This document shows positions 60,194 through 64,000 of a stretch of 64,000 bases of DNA, one piece after another. The stretch is from NCBI RefSeq assembly GCF_000471905.2, contig NW_006497600.1, positions 1,859,400 through 1,923,399 of the forward strand, given 5' to 3'. The number at the start of each line of letters is the position of its first letter. Positions within the stretch are counted from its first letter, which is position 1. Made by a program: the position numbers and the translations under genes. The stretch is from Amborella trichopoda. Taxonomy: Eukaryota; Streptophyta; Magnoliopsida; Amborellales; Amborellaceae. The notes beneath the pieces were generated by a model. The model was not told where the DNA came from, did not search any database, and saw only the letters and a list, made by a program, of their open reading frames with translations.

Positions 60194-61547
60194 TGCTCGG
60201 CTGTTTGCATTGCCAATAATAATTGTTATTTGAGGTATGTTTCTTTCTCTGTCTCACTCACTCGTGCGTGCACGCATACACACACACACTAACGGCATAT
60301 AGTGGTTGAAATTCGGGGATATTTAATTCTGAAAATTGTATTAGCAATGATATCATATGCGTTACCCTTGTTCATTGTCAATATTTGTCAGATTCATTAC
60401 TGTGATCCATGGCCACTGTGATAAATGTTAGCACCCTCCAATCAATGGATAGATGGTGATTGAGAGGAGAGCTCTCAATGCAGAGGGAGGGGGGAGAGGG
60501 GGAGAATTGAATATTGCACGACAGTGGTCCTATTTCTCTCAAAGCAAAAATGGACCACTGGGTCATTATCTCTTCCCCGACAAAAGAATTATTCCCAAAC
60601 CATAATGTACTTCCACTTCTCTCCATTTTCAAACGGAAACGGTTTCTATGAGCCCCGGACTCATATGTAGAACTGCGGACCCCCTTATATTCCATTTTTG
60701 AAATAATGTTTGACCCTATTTTTAAGGAATATACAATCCCTAGCATGGAGATCATTAATGTGCAAAAAAAGAAAAAAATAAAAAAGAATTAAAACTAAAA
60801 ATGATATTTTTTAGAAGGAAAAATTTGAATTGTTGATTTTACTTTTTTTTTTTTTTGGAGGGACCATCATTTACATCCATTCATAGATGGATGGTTTATC
60901 CCTCGGGGGATGCAAATGTAGAGATGCGTTCCCCAACACATAAACCATCTCCAAAGCAAACGGGTTGGTTTATTGGAAATTATGTGTTGTGCCAGCAATT
61001 TAAGAGAGCTACTTAATCTGAAAAGAAAATTGGTATTTGGTCTTTTTGGTTATTGGCAACTGGTGAGGGTAACTAGGGTTCCAACAACTTTATATCTTGG
61101 AGTAGGGTTGTGAACAGGTCAGGTCGGGTTCAAATAATAGATTAAGTATATGTACCAGGTCAGGTCGAGTCTAGACTAGGACGCAGCTTTGGGCCTAGAG
61201 GGTGGGTCCAGACCAAGAGCCTGCTTGGGTCAGGATTACCACCCAAGGAGCACCATTTATTTATTTATTTTTTGTTTTTTTGGAGCCCACTAGTTTACGG
61301 TTCACTCTTTCATATCTCAGCTACCCAAAATTATTCTCCAAGAAATTAGAAAATTTTACCCCAAGGTTTGTTCATGTTCCTACCAATGGCAGGGGCCCTC
61401 TCCCCATTGGCTCACCCAAAAAAACTGAAAAAAAAATAGCAAAGTGGTCCTCCCAAATCCTCTAACGTAAACCATCTTCTTTGCTCAGTGGCTAGGGCAA
61501 TGCACTCAACACAACTTCCAAAGCTCAAATTCAGAAATTTATTAATG

Positions 61548-61810
61548 TAGGAAATTTGAAGAAAACAGTAGAATCGGCAAGCTTTAGGCCATGGACAAGC
61601 AAGAAATTGAAGAAGCTAGAGTTTCTCTTCAAACCCTACCTTGGGCTTCAAAAGCGGAGAAGCATTTTTTCCTCTTATCTTTGAAAAAGCTAATTCAATC
61701 CCTAAAAAACTTAAAAGATGCTAAAAGTAAACCCTAAAATTACAATTAAAATATATATCTTTTAAAATTAAATAAAAATAAAAATGAAAATAATTTCATC
61801 CCATATCAGT
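61548..61810. repeat. Dispersed repeat, copy 2
   Basis: Shares AAATTTGAAGAA, CTTCAAACCCTACCTTGGGC and TTCAAAAGC with 62705-62940, and its right part with 27545-27835. Confidence 0.65.
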
Positions 61811-62704
61811 CTCATTTGGTTGAAGGAAACTTGTCTTTGAATTTTGAAGTGTGTTAAGATGAATTCAACATCAAAACCACCTTTCAACCTTCTTCTTTGT
61901 TAGCTTAAAAATTATTTGTTGCATGTAAAATCCTCATAAAATGGATCATGTATGTATATTGAGGAACTGATACAAATTTATTAAATTTTCCTATCCCTGA
62001 ACTTGGATTGAAAATTGTGTAGAAAGCTTCAAACTCAAAGGCTTTCTTGATCTATTTCATTATTCTATGAATCTAGGGCCACAATTTGTGGTCTCTATAT
62101 TGGCCACACTTCTGGTGTGTTATTTTGATTCTAATACCCTAAATTTTTTGAATGTTCCTCCTCTTCGATATCTTTGAGATCTTCAATCGAACCTTGTCAT
62201 AGATTGGATATCCTAGAGATCTTGTTTTTCATCTGAGCCTATATCCATCCAACAAATCTCAATCTACAACCTACTTATTTTGGTATAAATGTCCACCTTC
62301 AAATCAAAAACAAACCTTGAGTGATGTCCTCTACATCTGGGCTTTTTATCTCTTTCCTATTCACTCGACTCTTCATGCAGAGCATGAGAAGAAAAAGGTT
62401 ACACTTGACATCATCTTGGGTGGAAAGATTATTGTCTGACCCATGAGTATGTCTGCAAGTTGTTGGGTAAGCAGTTGACCACGTCTCTTTAGGTTTTCAA
62501 TCGTCTCATCTCTAAGATCACAAAGGGTTTGCGAAAGTCATTGTTCCATAGCCCCTTCTCACTGTCATGGGTTTATCAAAATTACAAACATTTGGTAGAG
62601 AATCGACAAAACCTAGCTCAAATCAACAAGATCTAGGGTGGATTTGGTAAACCTTGGGCTGAGATCGACAAGATTTTGTTTGTAGCTTCTTGGTCTTGTT
62701 GTCG

Positions 62705-62940
62705 AAAATTTGAAGAAGTAAAATCATGTACAAGCAACCAATAGAAGAAGCTTCTTCAAACCCTACCTTGGGCTTCAAAAGCCAAGAAGCTTTTTTACTC
62801 TTCTCTTTGAAAAACCTTGTGAATTTGTAAAAACTTAAAAATCCTAAAGGTAAATCTTAAAATTTAAAATGATAATATACATCCAAATAAATACTAAAAA
62901 ATGATAATGACATCATCACATAAATGATTTCTAATTTCAA
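62705..62940. repeat. Dispersed repeat, copy 3
   Basis: Contains TTCAAACCCTACCTTGGGCT and GAAGCTTTTT in the same order as copy 2. The two lie about 1.15 kb apart in the same orientation, so they could be remnants of an LTR pair, but no primer-binding site is seen. Confidence 0.6.
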
Positions 62941-63084
62941 CGAGATGCTTACTTTCCGTACCTAAAAGACCTCCATATTTTTTTTTAAGAAGCAAGTGTT
63001 ACACCATTGAACCAGAATAGACCACTCCTAGTCTTAAAAGCAATAGCCGATGTTTGAAAAATCACCGATTTGATTCAAAATTCG

Positions 63085-63270
63085 TGGAGATCCAAATATA
63101 GGATATTCTTAAAGCTATAACTGCTGAAATCCGCCATGGTTATCGGGAGGCTAATGCTGAAGCTGATTGTCTTGCAAAAGGAGTACACCAATCTTCGTTG
63201 GTGATTGTTTCCTTCCAACGATCTTGTCGGTATCTTGTAATTCGTTTTCTTTTAATGGAAATTCTTTGGT
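63085..63270 (+). mobile_element. L1-type LINE RNase H tail
   Basis: One frame reads EIQIQDILKAITAEIRHGYR and EANAEADCLAKGVHQSS, the end of the RNase H domain of plant L1 elements, then a 3' UTR ending in an A-rich tail near 63295. The 5' part is absent. Confidence 0.65.
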
Positions 63271-63833
63271 AATGTTAAGAAAAAGAAAAAGAGATCTTGG
63301 GTGACTCTAGATAAAAAAATCATTGGAATCGCGCAGGTCTGATGGGGCCCAAGGGATGGGCTATTATGGATGAAGACCATGAATTGACCTTTTTTGTTAA
63401 ATTTCTTTGTAAGCCCAGTCCTATTCGGTCTGCTTTCGACGACGAGAACAAGTGTATCGGATTTTTTAGACCGTCATAATAACTACTAGATTGTACTCTG
63501 AAGCCCTCTAAAGCCTCATGGGTTTCGGATTCATTCCTAACACTACTACTACATGCCCTAGATTAGCTCCCTTATTTTTCTCCAAGGAAAAGACACTGCC
63601 CTAAAAGCACCAAAAGTCTAGACCGAGGGGTGGGGGGCTGAGTTGCATTTGGGTCCGGCTGGACCGAAGTCACCAGACCCGGACTCAGACCCAAAAATAT
63701 AATGGAGTGGGACCCAGATCTGGCCTCACCCAAGTGAGTCTCTCTTTCTATATATGAGTGGCTCCCTTATTTCTCTCTGAGGAATAGGAATTGCCCTAAA
63801 AGTACCAAAAGAGGAAAGAAACCCCATCTCATC

Positions 63834-63835
<2 letters not shown>

Positions 63836-63870
<35 letters not shown>
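63836..63870. repeat. (CT)n microsatellite
   Basis: About 17 CT units directly before the noisy end. Confidence 0.95.
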
Positions 63871-63879
<9 letters not shown>

Positions 63880-64000
63880 ACGTACGTACGTACGTACGTA
63901 CGTACGACGACGGACGCGTACGACACTAACTAACTAAACTAACTAACCTACCCTACCTACCTACGACGTACGTACGTTACGTTACGTTACGTTACGTTAC
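63871..64000. other. Flow-order sequencing noise at window end
   Basis: The last 130 bases follow T-A-C-G cycles with skipped or doubled steps (TACGTACGTACG, ACTAACTAACTAA, GTTACGTTACGTTAC). This is the signature expected when a 454 read loses phase after a microsatellite. It is not likely to be genomic. Confidence 0.75.

Larger units (their letters stand above)
60194..64000. other. Region downstream of RHIP1
   Basis: Contains an AC/GT-rich short tract (60268-60288), two copies of a dispersed repeat, an L1 RNase H tail (63085-63270), a (CT)n tract and terminal noise. No gene was found. No canonical AATAAA was seen close to the RHIP1 stop; AATAATAAT lies about 27 bases after it. Confidence 0.65.

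Overview
This is nuclear DNA from a flowering plant. It is intron-rich, AT-rich and full of degraded transposons. Two genes are supported, and both look intact. I cannot name the species. Flow-order noise next to two microsatellites suggests an assembly that used 454 pyrosequencing reads.

Minus strand, 34767 down to 164: the first 39 coding exons (about 1,901 codons) of NOT1, the scaffold of the CCR4-NOT deadenylase complex. All exons join in one open frame, from the start codon through the helical N-terminus, the TTP-binding-type region, a Pro/Ser/Gln linker, the MIF4G (CAF1-binding) domain, the DUF3819 (CAF40/CNOT9-binding) domain and the start of the connector region. The C-terminal part, about 500 residues judged by family length, lies beyond position 1. 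Introns 2 and 3 use GC-AG boundaries. One 203-base assembly gap falls inside intron 11.

Plus strand, 44238 to 60193: a complete nine-exon gene for a 263-residue RHIP1-like protein (RGS1-HXK1-interacting protein 1). Its intron 1 holds a degraded, nearly full-length L1-type LINE of about 4.7 kb. Its intron 8 holds RTE-type and L1-type fragments.

The two genes are divergent (head to head), about 9.5 kb apart. That interval carries several MITEs, an RTE remnant, a 497-base gap and a non-autonomous copia-type LTR element whose 3' LTR, followed by an inverted LTR fragment, ends about 75 bases before the RHIP1 start codon. The large NOT1 introns hold further MITEs, hAT-like elements, minisatellites, an RTE fragment and one GC-richer patch that may be organelle DNA. 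From 60194 to 64000 there are only repeat remnants, and the window ends in sequencing noise.

I see no CRISPR array, bacterial operon, phage, rRNA or tRNA gene. The points most worth checking are the paired GC-AG introns, a 67-bp duplication that copies a NOT1 splice acceptor, the LTR palindrome at the RHIP1 5' end, and the flow-order noise.
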